This document shows positions 44,609 through 54,514 of a DNA stretch of 64,000 nt, in pieces. The DNA is from Teratosphaeria epicoccoides. Its lineage: Eukaryota > Ascomycota > Dothideomycetes > Mycosphaerellales > Teratosphaeriaceae. A program made the position numbers and the translations under genes. Under the pieces are notes generated by a model. That model was given only the letters and a program-made list of their open reading frames with translations, had not been told where the DNA came from and searched no databases. The stretch covers positions 124,001 through 188,000 of the forward strand of contig JADDMT010000041.1 of NCBI GenBank assembly GCA_021401465.1, written 5' to 3'. Each line of letters starts with the position of its first letter. Within the stretch, counting starts at the first letter, position 1.

Positions 44609-45210
44609 TGGGCCCTGCATGGAATTGTGCAAAATTTTTTTTTGGCGAAAGGTATAGAGTACATGTGTTTTTTTCTTTCTTGGGGGTGGGAGGGGCGACG
44701 TTGGGCATCATGTAGCGTGGCGTTTTTTTTTGTTTTCGGGGAGAGCATTCGCTTGGATCGCTCAATGCTGGGCCCTTACGTATATATCTTCCTGGCCAAG
44801 GAGTCTGCATGTGTGTGTGTGTGTTTGAAGATGTACAGTACTACTGCCGCGCGGCGCGTGGGAGAATGCCTGGCCCAGGACGAGTTCATGAAGATTACGG
44901 CACTTCGTGGAGATACATGTATTGTTACTCACTACTCACATGTAAGGCGTGTAGGATTGGGATTTGTAGTGGAACACATACTTGTTACGTATACATCTAT
45001 GAGGGAGCTGGGTGGTGTGCGACTGTGGGTAGGTAGGTGGGTACATGTGCTGAGGCGCGGGTGGGAGGAATGGGGAACATGAGGTGCCGTGTCGTGCCGA
45101 GCTGGGGACTCCACAATAATCACCCTTCGAGAACCGATAGTACATGCCCTTCTGCCTCTATCCATTTCTCTCTCTCTCTCCAACACTCTCTCCAACACTC
45201 TCGAGACAAA
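44609..45210. other. Intergenic, simple-sequence rich
   Basis: Contains T runs (44635-44643 and 44724-44731), a TG microsatellite at about 44810-44823 and CT-rich sequence (45168-45200) just before the next ATG, the usual pyrimidine-rich promoter/UTR feature of filamentous fungi. No gene seen. Confidence 0.55.
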
Positions 45211-46177
45211 ATGGTCTTCTACGAACCTGGCAAAACGCCTCATAACCTCCCTCGGGACCCGTTCAAAGTAACCACCCCGGGGTCCCTTCACAACACCTCC
45301 CCAACCTAACTCCCCACCTAACCCTCACCCCAGTCCTGCGTGACCCCCCGCCCCATTGGCTGGATCTCCACGCGCTCCCCCAAAACCCACATCGACAACC
45401 TAGCACCCTACTCCCAATTCAACAACCTAACCTTCGACCGTAACCAACCCCCTCTCTCTCTCCCTCGCCTACCCCCTTCGTTCCTCCCCTCTCCCCGAAG
45501 CTGACCGTGTGCCCGCAGCGCCGTACGTCATGTTCTCGAGTAACCAGGACGTGCACCAGCACCGCAAAGACACGGTCGTGAACGCCGAGAGCGCCGGGGA
45601 GTTCTGCTGGAACGTGGCGACGTGGCCGCTGCGCGACGCGGTCAACAGGACCGCGGAGGCATTCGCGAGCGGCGTGGATGAGTTTGAGGCCGCGGGGCTG
45701 GAGAAGGAGGACGCGAGACGGGTCCGGTGCAGCTTGGTTGCTGCGTCGCCGTTGAAGTTTGAATGTGCGCTCTCCTCCCATCAACCTTCCCCCCCCCCCC
45801 CCCCCAAAAAAAAGAACCAAACCATCCCCCAAACTAAAACCACCCCACTTCCAAAAGGCAAATACCACAGCACGCTCCGCCTCCCCGGCAACCCGCCCAT
45901 GGGCACCGCGGACATCGTCATCGGCCGCGTCCTCGCGGTCCACATCGCCGACGCCGTGCTCACGCGCGGCCTCGTCGATCTGGACAAAGTGCAGCCGATC
46001 GCGCGGTGCGGGTATCATCAGTATGCGCGGATCACGGGGGCGAGTCTGTTCGAGATGGTGATTCCGGGGGATCCGAAGCAGTTGGTTGGGTTGGAGGGGA
46101 GTGCGGAGGGGAATCGGGGGATGGGTGGGGAGGGGGAGGGGGAGGGGGATGGGTTGAAAGGGTTGGATGGGGAGTGA
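45211..46177 (+). CDS. Flavin reductase-like (FMN-binding split barrel) protein
   Basis: Four exons (45211-45267, 45334-45439, 45519-45764, 45858-46177) encode 242 residues. Splicing gives MVFYEPGKTPHNLP, then CVTPRPIGWISTRSPKTH, NLAPYSQFNNLTFDPP, YVMFSSN and KDTVVNAESAGEFCWNVAT. These match the FMN-binding split-barrel family of flavin reductases and related oxidoreductases. Later parts include GTADIVIGRVLAVHIAD and ARCGYHQYARI. The enzyme probably binds FMN and uses NAD(P)H or acts on a small substrate; the exact reaction is not inferable. The third intron has a length divisible by three and no stop, so an unspliced form would add 31 Pro/Lys-rich residues; the conserved order supports removing it. 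The C-terminus is Gly/Glu-rich. Confidence 0.85.
45789..45814. repeat. Poly-C then poly-A homopolymer run inside an intron
   Basis: About 17 C followed by about 8 A, within the third intron of the flavin-reductase-like gene. Homopolymer length here is a likely place for sequencing error but does not affect the coding exons. Confidence 0.85.
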
Positions 46178-46685
46178 TGGGGAGGGTTTGGATTGGTAGG
46201 GCTATGGAAGGAGTGCTGGGTGGAAGCAGCGGGTTTTGCGTTCTGTAGACTCTTGAAGGCTTTTTCGGGTGGGGGGGGGGGATTATTTGTGATGGGGCAG
46301 ATGGCGAATGCTGCCACGCACAGCATGGGAGATGCACGTCCCAGCAAGAAAATCGCATGGTGCCTGCTCTCGGCCTTTTTGCCCAAATTCTGACTGAGGC
46401 TCGGAGGCATGTTCTAGGGTGGGAATTTCTTGCCTGCGCTACAGGCAGCCGCTACTTGTACCATTGCGCCTGGCAGATCCTGTAGCACTTTAGAAGTGCA
46501 AGCGCCCCCGCTCAAGTGAAAGTCCAGGACTAGAACGTGCCACCGCACAGACATCGCTTTTCAGACCTGGTAGCCCACAGCCTTGCGGCTCCCCTGTCCA
46601 ATCCCAATCGACAGCATCCTCGCTGTTGCAAAGTCCTGCTCAAAATCCCCAAGCGCGCTCCCCTAGTCCCCATCACATCCCCCAC
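46178..46685. other. Intergenic between convergent genes
   Basis: A 3-prime to 3-prime gap with G-rich runs (around 46268-46282). No gene seen; frames here are low-complexity Gly/Pro artefacts. Confidence 0.55.
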
Positions 46686-47804
46686 TTACCCCTTCCCTCC
46701 AATACCCGGCCCAAACAACTCCTCCCCCTCCCTCACCGCCCCCTCCCTCGCCTTCCTCTTCCTCTCCCTCTTCCCCTCCTCATCGTCACCACTGCCCTGC
46801 CCCATCTTCGCCCTCTCATAAACCCTCACCAAATCTCTCGTCGCCGGATCCCTGCACACCTCCAATTCCCCCTCCAGCCGTGCCCGCTCCTCCTTCCCGA
46901 TCACACCGTCCGGCCGGAACGAGCGCATCAGATCCGCACACGCGTGGACGGTGGCCAAGACTTTCGGGCGCAGGGGCGAGTCGACGGGGAGTTTGGTGCC
47001 GAGATACCAGTCCGCGAGGCTCGGGTCTGCGACGTGGAGGCTCGCGAAGGCGATCTGGGAGGGCGTGTAGAGGAAGTAGACGTCTGTGAGGAGCGCGGCG
47101 CCGTCGCAGACGGCTTTTGCAGCGGCGTAAGCGGCATCGAGTCTGGCTCTCAGCGCGTCTTTGCCTGCTTCTCGTGCTCCGTGGCCTTCCCACAAGCTGG
47201 TGCCATGCTGTTCCCCACTTCCCTCTCCCGCCAATTCATCGGGGATCGGCTCGCACAGTTCTTCGACCATATTCACGGCTTCCATTAGCCATCCTTTCAA
47301 TCCCGCAAAGGGTTTTCGCACTTCCAATGTGAATCTCAGCGCCTGCATGACCTTGTACTCGGCCGCCAGGATCGCATCCACGCCTGTCCCGATCCGCGCG
47401 CCATAGTCGCTGACCTTCAGATGGAGACCTTCTGTCTTTGTAGCCAAGTAAAGTACCGTTTTATACACCTCTTTAGGTGGATATGTCAATACACTGTTAC
47501 TCAAGTAGAACCGCTTGAGATATTGTACCGCGGTTGCTGTTACGGCACTTGGGAATTTGAAATGTTGTGCTGTGCTTTGGATTTGTGTGCAGTATCGTAG
47601 CACTAATGCTAATTCTTCTTCTTGGGTGAGGAAGGCGGAGGTGGGCAGAGAGGCGGTGGAGACAGTTTGCGAGGCGCGTTCAATGGCGAGATCGTGTGTC
47701 TGTTGCCGCCGACGGTCGAGGGCGGTGGGCGAGAAGGACCAGAGGCGGAACTGGGTGGAGGCACGGTAGAGGTCGTCTTCGGTGAGGATGGTGGTCTCGG
47801 TCAT
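46686..47804 (-). CDS. Cyclin H (TFIIK / CDK-activating kinase subunit)
   Basis: An intronless gene of 372 residues from ATG 47804-47802 (MTETTILTEDDLYRASTQFRLW). The N-terminal DDLYRASTQFRLWSF is typical of cyclin H/Ccl1. The first cyclin box spans about 60-170 (EEELALVLRYCTQIQ, FPSAVTATAVQYLKRFYL and PKEVYKTVLYLATKTEG). The second box follows, with LLTDVYFLYTPSQIAFASLH. The C-terminus is charged (KRERKRKAREG). Cyclin H activates CDK7/Kin28, which phosphorylates the RNA polymerase II C-terminal domain and, in many organisms, cell-cycle CDKs. A TATATAAA sequence about 90 bases upstream (near 47892) may be its TATA box. The frame extends upstream without an ATG and that part is not conserved. 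Confidence 0.9.
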   Translation of the reverse strand: MTETTILTEDDLYRASTQFRLWSFSPTALDRRRQQTHDLAIERASQTVSTASLPTSAFLTQEEELALVLRYCTQIQSTAQHFKFPSAVTATAVQYLKRFYLSNSVLTYPPKEVYKTVLYLATKTEGLHLKVSDYGARIGTGVDAILAAEYKVMQALRFTLEVRKPFAGLKGWLMEAVNMVEELCEPIPDELAGEGSGEQHGTSLWEGHGAREAGKDALRARLDAAYAAAKAVCDGAALLTDVYFLYTPSQIAFASLHVADPSLADWYLGTKLPVDSPLRPKVLATVHACADLMRSFRPDGVIGKEERARLEGELEVCRDPATRDLVRVYERAKMGQGSGDDEEGKRERKRKAREGAVREGEELFGPGIGGKG

Positions 47805-47888
47805 GCTGAGGATTTTGTGCGGTAGAAACTTGGGGTAGGGGGGGGGGTGGCGGGGTTGAAAGTGATCGGCGTTTGGAGGTTTGGGCGG

Positions 47889-47901
47889 GGTGTATATAAA
47901 C
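47889..47901 (-). promoter_or_regulatory. TATA-like element upstream of cyclin H
   Basis: The plus strand reads tgtatataaacag, about 90 bases upstream of the cyclin H ATG. It could serve either direction, but the F-box gene on the other side starts 230 bases away, so cyclin H is the likelier target. Confidence 0.35.
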
Positions 47902-48128
47902 AGTGATGAAATCAGGGCAACGACTTTGCCTCCTGCATGTAAACAATTGTTGTTAGACATACAATGCTGCAACGATCGAGCACTGTTCAAATGGCGAGCA
48001 CAAGGAGTCAGCCCAGGATGACAGCCGATGCACAATCACATGTCAAACCCCGAGCGTAACTTCCTACTTCGGAAATAGCCCCACCACGACCATCGGTCCA
48101 TTGAACATCGAATCAAGCATCGGTCAGC

Positions 48129-49730
48129 ATGACTCCAACGACCATCCTCGATCTGCCTTCCGAGCTCATAGCAAGCATTATCTCCTACCTAGCCAACAAT
48201 GACATCTTCGCCACCCGTCTCGCAGGCAGGCACTTCGAACGTGCTTCCCTCTCCTTCTTTGGCAAGCACTTCTTCCGAAAGAAAGGCTACATGCTCACCA
48301 CGCCGAGTCTGGAAGTCCTTCGACAGGTCTCAGAGCATCAAGAGCTAAGAGCATATGTCCAACACATCTGGTTCAACCCGGACTGCTTCACTTTCGTGAC
48401 GCCAGAGTGTGGACCAGACGATCAGGAAATGCCGCCTGATCCTGACGATCCGAATAGTAAACTACTGTTGCTGAGTCCGAGCGATAGACAGCGGTATGAA
48501 GCTTATCAAGGGTGTATGAGGGATCACACTTCGCTCATGAAGTCTTCAGCGGCGAGACTGCAAGACATCTTGACTAAGATCCTGCCTAAGTTCCCAAAGC
48601 TAGAAGTCATCGGCATGAGGAGGAGCGAAGATCACGCACCTTGGGGCTGGGCGAGACTGCGAGACGTCGTAGGCGAAGACCCCAGAGTGCTAGGTCCCAT
48701 CCCAACAGGACCACTACACCACCTCTCCGGACCAACGAGACTCTTCATCGCCATCATTCACTCCCTCGCATCCTCCAACACCAAGCTCCGACGCCTCTAC
48801 ACCGACGCAATCGAGATCGACAACATCAGTCCAACTTCACTCACCCAAGATCTTCTCAACGAAGCCTGCAACAGCATCTGGTACCTCGAAATCAACAGCA
48901 CCAAAGCCTGGCTCGCGAAACGCAACGGTAAGAGCGACGGGGGCTACATCCGCAATCTTGAGCCCGAGAACTACGGCGATGGAATGATTCGACTGCTCAA
49001 AGCTACGCCGAACCTCAAAGAAATAGGTCTTCAGATTTTCCCAGACAGGAAACAAAGCCACATGGTGGCACCCAGCTACCGGGACCCACAAAGCTGGCGG
49101 ACGTCGTACCAGTACATCTGCATGGAAAAGCTGACTCTCGAACCACCGCTGGCGCATCTGGAGCGCATAAAGCTAGAGAAGATCACCACGTCCCCTTCCG
49201 TCCTCCTCGCCTTCCTTACGCCCTCCGCCAGAACTCTGAAGAGTCTCAAACTCCGAGACGTGCGCCTGCTCTCCTTACCAGAAGATGAGCCCGATAGACC
49301 CTGGCATCCCATCTTCTCCTTCCTCCGCACCTCCACACCCTCCCTCCGCTACCTCCTCCTCTACCACCTCATGCACACCACGGGCGGGGTTTCCTTCATT
49401 CCCAACCCGCCGATGCCTTTGCCGCCGATGCAGACGGATCCCACGACCGGGTTTCCGAATCCTACGTTCGGGACTGCGGGGCCGGTGGGGACATTCTTCG
49501 GAGAGCAAGACGAGGGGGAGGAGGAGGAGTGGTTCACGAAGTACGAGCACCTGGCTCTACAGGTCGGGGATACTGAGACGGGCGGTAGAGAGGCGACGGA
49601 GAAGGATGGCGAGGAAGTGAGACGGAAGTTAGGGGAGTTGGTGGATCGACATTGGTATTTTGGCCCCATGTTCACCTACGCCATGGATGACAGTGTCTGG
49701 TTCACCGACACCAGCGACGAGGAATGGTGA
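48129..49730 (+). CDS. F-box protein
   Basis: An intronless gene of 533 residues starting MTPTTILDLPSELIASIISYL. Residues 5-45 match the F-box (LDLPSELIASIISYLANNDIFATRLAGRHF), which binds Skp1 in SCF ubiquitin ligases. The rest is long and has scattered Leu-rich segments (LKEIGLQIFPD, LKSLKLRDVRLL, PSLRYLLLYHLM) that may form a substrate-binding repeat surface. The last 60 residues are acidic. Many filamentous fungi carry large families of such proteins of unknown target. The stop is only 57 bases from the stop of the convergent downstream gene. Confidence 0.85.
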   Translation: MTPTTILDLPSELIASIISYLANNDIFATRLAGRHFERASLSFFGKHFFRKKGYMLTTPSLEVLRQVSEHQELRAYVQHIWFNPDCFTFVTPECGPDDQEMPPDPDDPNSKLLLLSPSDRQRYEAYQGCMRDHTSLMKSSAARLQDILTKILPKFPKLEVIGMRRSEDHAPWGWARLRDVVGEDPRVLGPIPTGPLHHLSGPTRLFIAIIHSLASSNTKLRRLYTDAIEIDNISPTSLTQDLLNEACNSIWYLEINSTKAWLAKRNGKSDGGYIRNLEPENYGDGMIRLLKATPNLKEIGLQIFPDRKQSHMVAPSYRDPQSWRTSYQYICMEKLTLEPPLAHLERIKLEKITTSPSVLLAFLTPSARTLKSLKLRDVRLLSLPEDEPDRPWHPIFSFLRTSTPSLRYLLLYHLMHTTGGVSFIPNPPMPLPPMQTDPTTGFPNPTFGTAGPVGTFFGEQDEGEEEEWFTKYEHLALQVGDTETGGREATEKDGEEVRRKLGELVDRHWYFGPMFTYAMDDSVWFTDTSDEEW

Positions 49731-49787
49731 CCACACCCAACGACCCCCTCACACCTCTCCCATGCCATATGCCACTCTCAAGAATGA

Positions 49788-51380
49788 TCAATGATCCACA
49801 TCCTCCCAAGCCCTCCCGCTGACCTTCTCCAATTCCTCCACACTAATCACCCGCCCATTCGAAAAATAGCCCGCGTGGATCTTCGCGTCGATCTCAACCC
49901 TCGAGTCCTCCGGGATCATCTCATCAGGAATGGGAACTCGCTCATGGATCGGGATGCCCTGCCCCACAATCGCATCGTGCTTCATATCGCTCATACTCAG
50001 CATCCTGTCCACCTTCGTGATCCCCAACCAATGCAGAATATCCGGCATCAAGGCCTGAAATCTCATATCCTTGACGCCGGCAATATTTTCCGTCCGCTTG
50101 AAGTACTCAGACGCTTTGTCCGAGCCGCGTTTCCGCGCATTGTAGACGAGATACTTCGTCACTTCCCCTAGCGCGCGGCCTTCTTTGCGGAAATAGATCA
50201 CGACGCCTGAGCCACCTTTCTGCGCTTCTTTGACGGCCTCCTCGATTCCAAAGATCAAGTATGGGCGACAGGTGCAGATGTCCGAGCCGAACACATCAGA
50301 GCCATTGCACTCGTCGTGGACGCGTAAAGCGAGACGGACAGCAGGATCGGCCATCTTGGCCGGTTCGCCAAAGCAGTACACGGTCAGACCACCTATCGGC
50401 GGCATGAAGAGTTTGATGTCGCCGCGCGTTATGAGCTCCGGGTAGGAGCCGCCGGTGTGCTCGAAGAGGGAGCGGCGGAGATCGGCTTCGGAGATGTTGA
50501 AGCGCTCTGCGACGCCGGGGAGATACCAGACAGGTTCGACGGCGAACTTCGTCACGTTGAGCTCGCCGCTTTCGTTAAGGCAAATTTTACCGTCCGGGAC
50601 GAGCCGGCCTTTGCGCACGGAGTCTTCGAGTTCGGGGATCTTCATGTGCGCGCGCGTGACGGCGATGGTCGGGCGGATCTCCACGTTCTGGGTGCGGATG
50701 ATATCTTTGAACAGCCAGGGTGCGAGGTGGCCCCAGGGGTCCATTGCGACGATCTTCTTTGGGTCCGCCCAGGAGGGGAAGGGCCCGATGTTCGCGGCGG
50801 GTTCGGTGTTGGTCCAGTCGGGTTTGTGGTCTGTGTTTAGCTGTTGCGAGGCGACGGCCAGGGCGTAGTAGATGCTGTAGGAGCCGCCGTGGGCTCCTAT
50901 GGCGTTGCGGCGGCGGATGGTGGAGGGGGCGCGGGAGACGACGACGGGGCCGCGGGTTTGGGCGTCTGAGGCACCCCAAGCCATGGGGAGGGGGTCGACG
51001 CCTGCTTGGCCGGGGTAGGAGGTCAGGATGATTTTGGAGGTTGTGCTGCCTCTTCGCGGAGGTGGCGAGGTTGATTGCGATGTGCCATTCGTATGTGTGT
51101 CTTTAGCTGGCGTGTCCAATTCCAGGCTTCCTCGTGAGCTGTGATCTTGAGGCAGTATTCTTGGGCTACTTCGAGGATTGACTTGCGGGCTTGGGAACGC
51201 AGCATCATGAGCGATCCCGTCGTGGCTTTGACGTACACCAGCTAGGACATTGACTCTTCCGTTGATTGCATCGACGGTAGATGCGAGATGAGCATGATCT
51301 TGTTTCAGTGATCGGAGTGAGTCCAGGATCTCCTTGAGGGCCGCTTCTGTTCCTGAAGAGGAGCCCGTGTCAGACATCAT
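49788..51380 (-). CDS. URC1-like GTP cyclohydrolase II homologue
   Basis: An intronless gene of 530 residues from ATG 51380-51378. Residues 1-130 are a less conserved Ser-rich leader. The RibA-like catalytic part has a zinc-binding ECNGSDVFGSDICTC motif (three cysteines, near residue 355), then GVVIYFRKEGRALGEVTKYLV and SMSDMKHDAIVGQGI. In genuine riboflavin-pathway enzymes the arginine motif reads QEGRGIG. Here it is KEGRALGEV, and the protein is much longer, the pattern of the fungal URC1 group involved in uracil catabolism in the URC pathway. I therefore favour URC1 over RIB1, with riboflavin GTP cyclohydrolase II as the alternative. No other URC gene is nearby. Confidence 0.8.
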   Translation of the reverse strand: MMSDTGSSSGTEAALKEILDSLRSLKQDHAHLASTVDAINGRVNVLAGVRQSHDGIAHDAAFPSPQVNPRSSPRILPQDHSSRGSLELDTPAKDTHTNGTSQSTSPPPRRGSTTSKIILTSYPGQAGVDPLPMAWGASDAQTRGPVVVSRAPSTIRRRNAIGAHGGSYSIYYALAVASQQLNTDHKPDWTNTEPAANIGPFPSWADPKKIVAMDPWGHLAPWLFKDIIRTQNVEIRPTIAVTRAHMKIPELEDSVRKGRLVPDGKICLNESGELNVTKFAVEPVWYLPGVAERFNISEADLRRSLFEHTGGSYPELITRGDIKLFMPPIGGLTVYCFGEPAKMADPAVRLALRVHDECNGSDVFGSDICTCRPYLIFGIEEAVKEAQKGGSGVVIYFRKEGRALGEVTKYLVYNARKRGSDKASEYFKRTENIAGVKDMRFQALMPDILHWLGITKVDRMLSMSDMKHDAIVGQGIPIHERVPIPDEMIPEDSRVEIDAKIHAGYFSNGRVISVEELEKVSGRAWEDVDH

Positions 51381-51739
51381 AGAGTGGCAGACTCAGTAGC
51401 TGATATCACTGACAAGGCTAAGCTGGTCTTTATACTGCGATGCGTGAGCGGACCATGGGACAAGTAAAGAGGTACTGCAGCAAACGGAAAGTCCAGATAC
51501 AGAGGTACAAACAAAGAAGCAAAGACGAGCGACTACACCGGGGATCCACATGTGCGTGCCGTATGATCAACGCTTATCCCCGGTCATCTCAATGAGCACG
51601 TGCTGGCCATTCCAAGTTCACATGCTCGTGAGACGGCGCTAAATGCGGGAATCCCCGGTGCAAACCCTCGTGCAGAGCGACTGGCGTCATGGTATAGAAT
51701 AATACACCACCAAACACAACAACCTCGCACGACAACAAG
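51381..51739. promoter_or_regulatory. Divergent promoter region, URC1-like and ELF1
   Basis: About 360 bases separate the two divergent start codons, so both promoters lie here. No specific motif was identified. Confidence 0.45.
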
Positions 51740-52340
51740 ATGGTGAGTGGGACAGACAAAGTCTTCCTCAGGCGCACGCTGACCCGCGCAGGGCAAACGC
51801 AAGAAGTCATCTCGTGGGCCAGTCAAGAAGACGGTGCGCAATTACACCCACTCCAGGCCGGCTATGCTGTGTACTGACTGTCTGACCAGCGTGAACAACT
51901 GGCGACACGCTTCAAGTGCGTCTTCTGCAGCAATGAGAACTCCGTCGGCGTGCAGATCGACAAGAAGAACAAGATCGCCAGCTTGCTCTGCAACAATTGC
52001 GGCCAGACCTTCCAGTGCAAGAGCACCATGGGCAATTGTATGCCATGGCAATCGTCGCGAACATTCACTGCCAGTACTGATGGACTTAGTGATGGCTCCG
52101 GTAGACGTGTACTACGAATGGATCGACGCCTGCGAAGAGGTCGCCAAGGACAATGCCGCCAACAACCCCGAGCCCGCCCCGTACCGTCCACCACGGTCCA
52201 AGGCAAGAGCGGCAGGCGCGGCAACGGCAGGAGATGCTGGTGCAGGAGTCGCGGGTGGCGAGAGGTATAGGGATGATGGCGACGGGTTCATCGACGATGA
52301 CGATGCCGATGCTGAAGCTGAGTATGCTGATGAGGATTGA
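51740..52340 (+). CDS. ELF1: Transcription elongation factor Elf1 (zinc ribbon)
   Basis: Four coding exons, 51740-51742, 51792-51833, 51890-52037 and 52090-52340, encode 147 residues. The first coding exon is only the ATG, followed immediately by GTGAGT. Splicing gives MGKRKKSSRGPVKK, then TRFKCVFCSNENSVGVQIDK and ASLLCNNCGQTFQC, the four-cysteine zinc ribbon of Elf1/ELOF1, and then APVDVYYEWIDACEE. The protein binds RNA polymerase II and supports elongation through chromatin and transcription-coupled repair. The C-terminal 60 residues are an Ala/Gly-rich then strongly acidic tail (DDDDADAEAEYADED), longer than in the human protein but common in fungi. All introns are canonical (49, 56 and 52 bases). 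Confidence 0.95.
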
Positions 52341-53226
52341 ACGGCCCCAGTGCTACACGAGCGGTACTCGGGCATCTCCCTGTCAGTCGCGGCTCGAAGA
52401 AGTGGAAGAGTCACGACCTGGATATGTTGTTGAATTCGGACGCGCCGACGAAGAAGATGAGACAACGGGATAGAGAGTTGCTGCAGCACTCGATGGACAT
52501 GATGGATGAGAGTGACGAGGAGATGGAGGATATTGATCACTCTACGAAGGCTGTCTAGAAGGCTGCAGCTCGTGAGTCTGGATATGCCTAAACAGAAACG
52601 GTCACGGCGAAATTCATCGACAGCAGCTCTTGGCGTCCGGCGTAAGATTTGGTTTCATGCTCATGTAGACGTTGATACCCATTTGTATTTATGAGCTTTC
52701 ACAAGCTCACGCGAGCCTCTGGCTGCAACAATCGTGAGTGGCTGTTTGATGGGCCGCACTTGTTGCTAGCGTGGTTGTGACAGCTGCCAAGGTCTGACAT
52801 GGAAACAGACGACCAACCGCAAGACTCGTGAAGGCAAGCAAAGCGGGACCGAACCACACGACTGACGAAGTGCACTCTCCGGTGCTCGCCGGGCTGCACA
52901 CATTGGATCTGAACGCATCCATTCTAAAAGCATTGAGTCTGGCGCAATACAACTGGCATCGCCACCAGAGCCCGGCCGTGCTGCTGCTGCTGCCGCCATC
53001 GCTGTATACACACTCGCTCGGAAGTCACTCGCTGGCACCTTGAAGATGGCGTTGATCTAGATGGACAGTAGCACGGTCGTGTCCGATCGCTTCGTGCACG
53101 CATCTGCGATTTGGGGTTGCATGATCGACATGCCGGCGTCAGAGGAGTCGGCTTTGCGCAGCACATGCCAGGTGAATGAAGGCAGAGGGGGTACGCAGGG
53201 TCTTCCTTCGGCATAGTCTATGCACG
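52341..53226. other. Intergenic, includes an acidic frame after ELF1
   Basis: Just after the ELF1 stop a plus frame (to 52558) encodes a charged, protein-like segment (KKWKSHDLDMLLNSD, HSMDMMDESDEEMEDID) with no ATG upstream that makes sense. It may be 3-prime UTR, or coding in an alternative transcript. The remainder is empty. Confidence 0.4.
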
Positions 53227-54037
53227 ATGCGACGTGGACTTTCTCGTGGGCGATGTGTAATTTCTCTAACAACGCCTGCAGCAGATGACATTCGTTTGTC
53301 GAGCGACGAGACCGCAGGTGAATGGTTAGTCGCGGAAAATGCAGAGCCGAAGAAGAGAGTGGACAGCGGTCAGGAGAGTGACGACCTCGTAAGTTCTCGA
53401 ACCTCCTGCCTGTCCTCCCAGCGTGCACATTGCTCACCTGACATAGCCTCAGAACCCGGTCCAGATGTCCCCGCCTCGGTCTCCAGGTGAAGTTGAGCAC
53501 CGCGACCCTCCCGCCACGGGCGGTGATCGCGTCGATGTCATGGCTCGGAAAGTTGGAGCAATGCACGCCCGCAGACGACGCGGCTACCTGGGCACCATGG
53601 CTCGACTGGACATGCACGGTGTGGCGGAGTTGCTGGTTCGGTATCCGCAGTTCTCTTCGATTGAGTTTGAGCGACCGGGGCACACGAGGCCGACAGAGGA
53701 TCGGGAGGAGACGTTGAGGGGGATGAGCGAGGCGTATATTGCGGGCTGTCAGTGGGATGTGTTCGGGGGTGGGCGTGTGGAGTGGCATAGCACAAGAGAG
53801 GGCGTGGCGGCGGGAGAGGTGAGTATAGCCTGGGTCGGAGATGAGTGGCCAGGAAGGAGCTGACGATTTGAGTCGCCGCAGGTGAATGTTGGTCCACGCA
53901 ATGAGACCGAGCCGTGTCATGAGCAGAGTATGGAGCGGAGATTGTCTCGACGGCTGTCTACCAGGAAGGTCTTGAGAGGTGTTGGACATGAGGTCAAGAG
54001 GAGAGCTAAGGGCCTGGTCCGAAGTAGGACATTGTAG
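53227..54037 (+). CDS. Hypothetical protein, three exons
   Basis: Three exons (53227-53388, 53453-53818, 53882-54037) join in phase 0 with canonical sites (GTAAGT...CTCAG and GTGAGT...GCAG) into 227 residues. The segment MHGVAELLVRYPQFSSIEFE and TLRGMSEAYIAGCQWDVFGG looks conserved. The C-terminus is strongly basic (RRLSRRLSTRKVLRG, KRRAKGLVRSR). No signal peptide or known domain. The start is uncertain; an in-frame ATG at 53176 is an alternative. The antisense strand is open over much of this region but has no protein-like pattern. Confidence 0.5.
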
Positions 54038-54514
54038 AGAAAGAGGTCATATGTCAAGGTGACTCCAACGAAACCAAAGACGCCTCGTCGTAAGGAGCAG
54101 GGTGCCGAGCAGTCCATGCACTGCTGTATCTCTGTACTTTGGTTCAAGCGGTACTTGAGTTGGACTGTTATCCAGTGGCGTGCATGTTGAGGCCGGAGGT
54201 TCCCGAACTGTCCAATGTCAGCCGTTTGATCCACCCACATAATGACAACTTCGAGCATCCCATCGTTCCATGTGTTATCAAGTCCGACATCATTGACTGA
54301 TGTGGAGCCAATGAAGTGGTACATTTAGGTGTCAGATAATAAGCGGTTCAAATGCGGGCTTGACGTCGCAAGAGCTAAGTACTTGGCTCGTCATTCCATC
54401 CCGCCTGCATATCTATGTGTACAACCAGCACCAAATCCACATGATATAGCGCACTATCTCGGTCACTTATCACCAGACTCCATCCAAGAACGGAATCGAC
54501 CATATCGGCCAGAC

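Noticed and set aside
45765..45857. Reading the 93-base Pro/Lys-rich stretch as coding in the flavin-reductase-like gene
   Set aside because: It has GT-AG borders and a homopolymer body, and its removal joins LKFEC to KYHSTLRLPG in the family order.
53057..53989. A 310-codon minus frame opposite the hypothetical gene at 53.2-54.0 kb
   Set aside because: Arg/His/Ser/Pro-rich shadow composition; the plus strand has three exons that join in phase with consensus splice sites.
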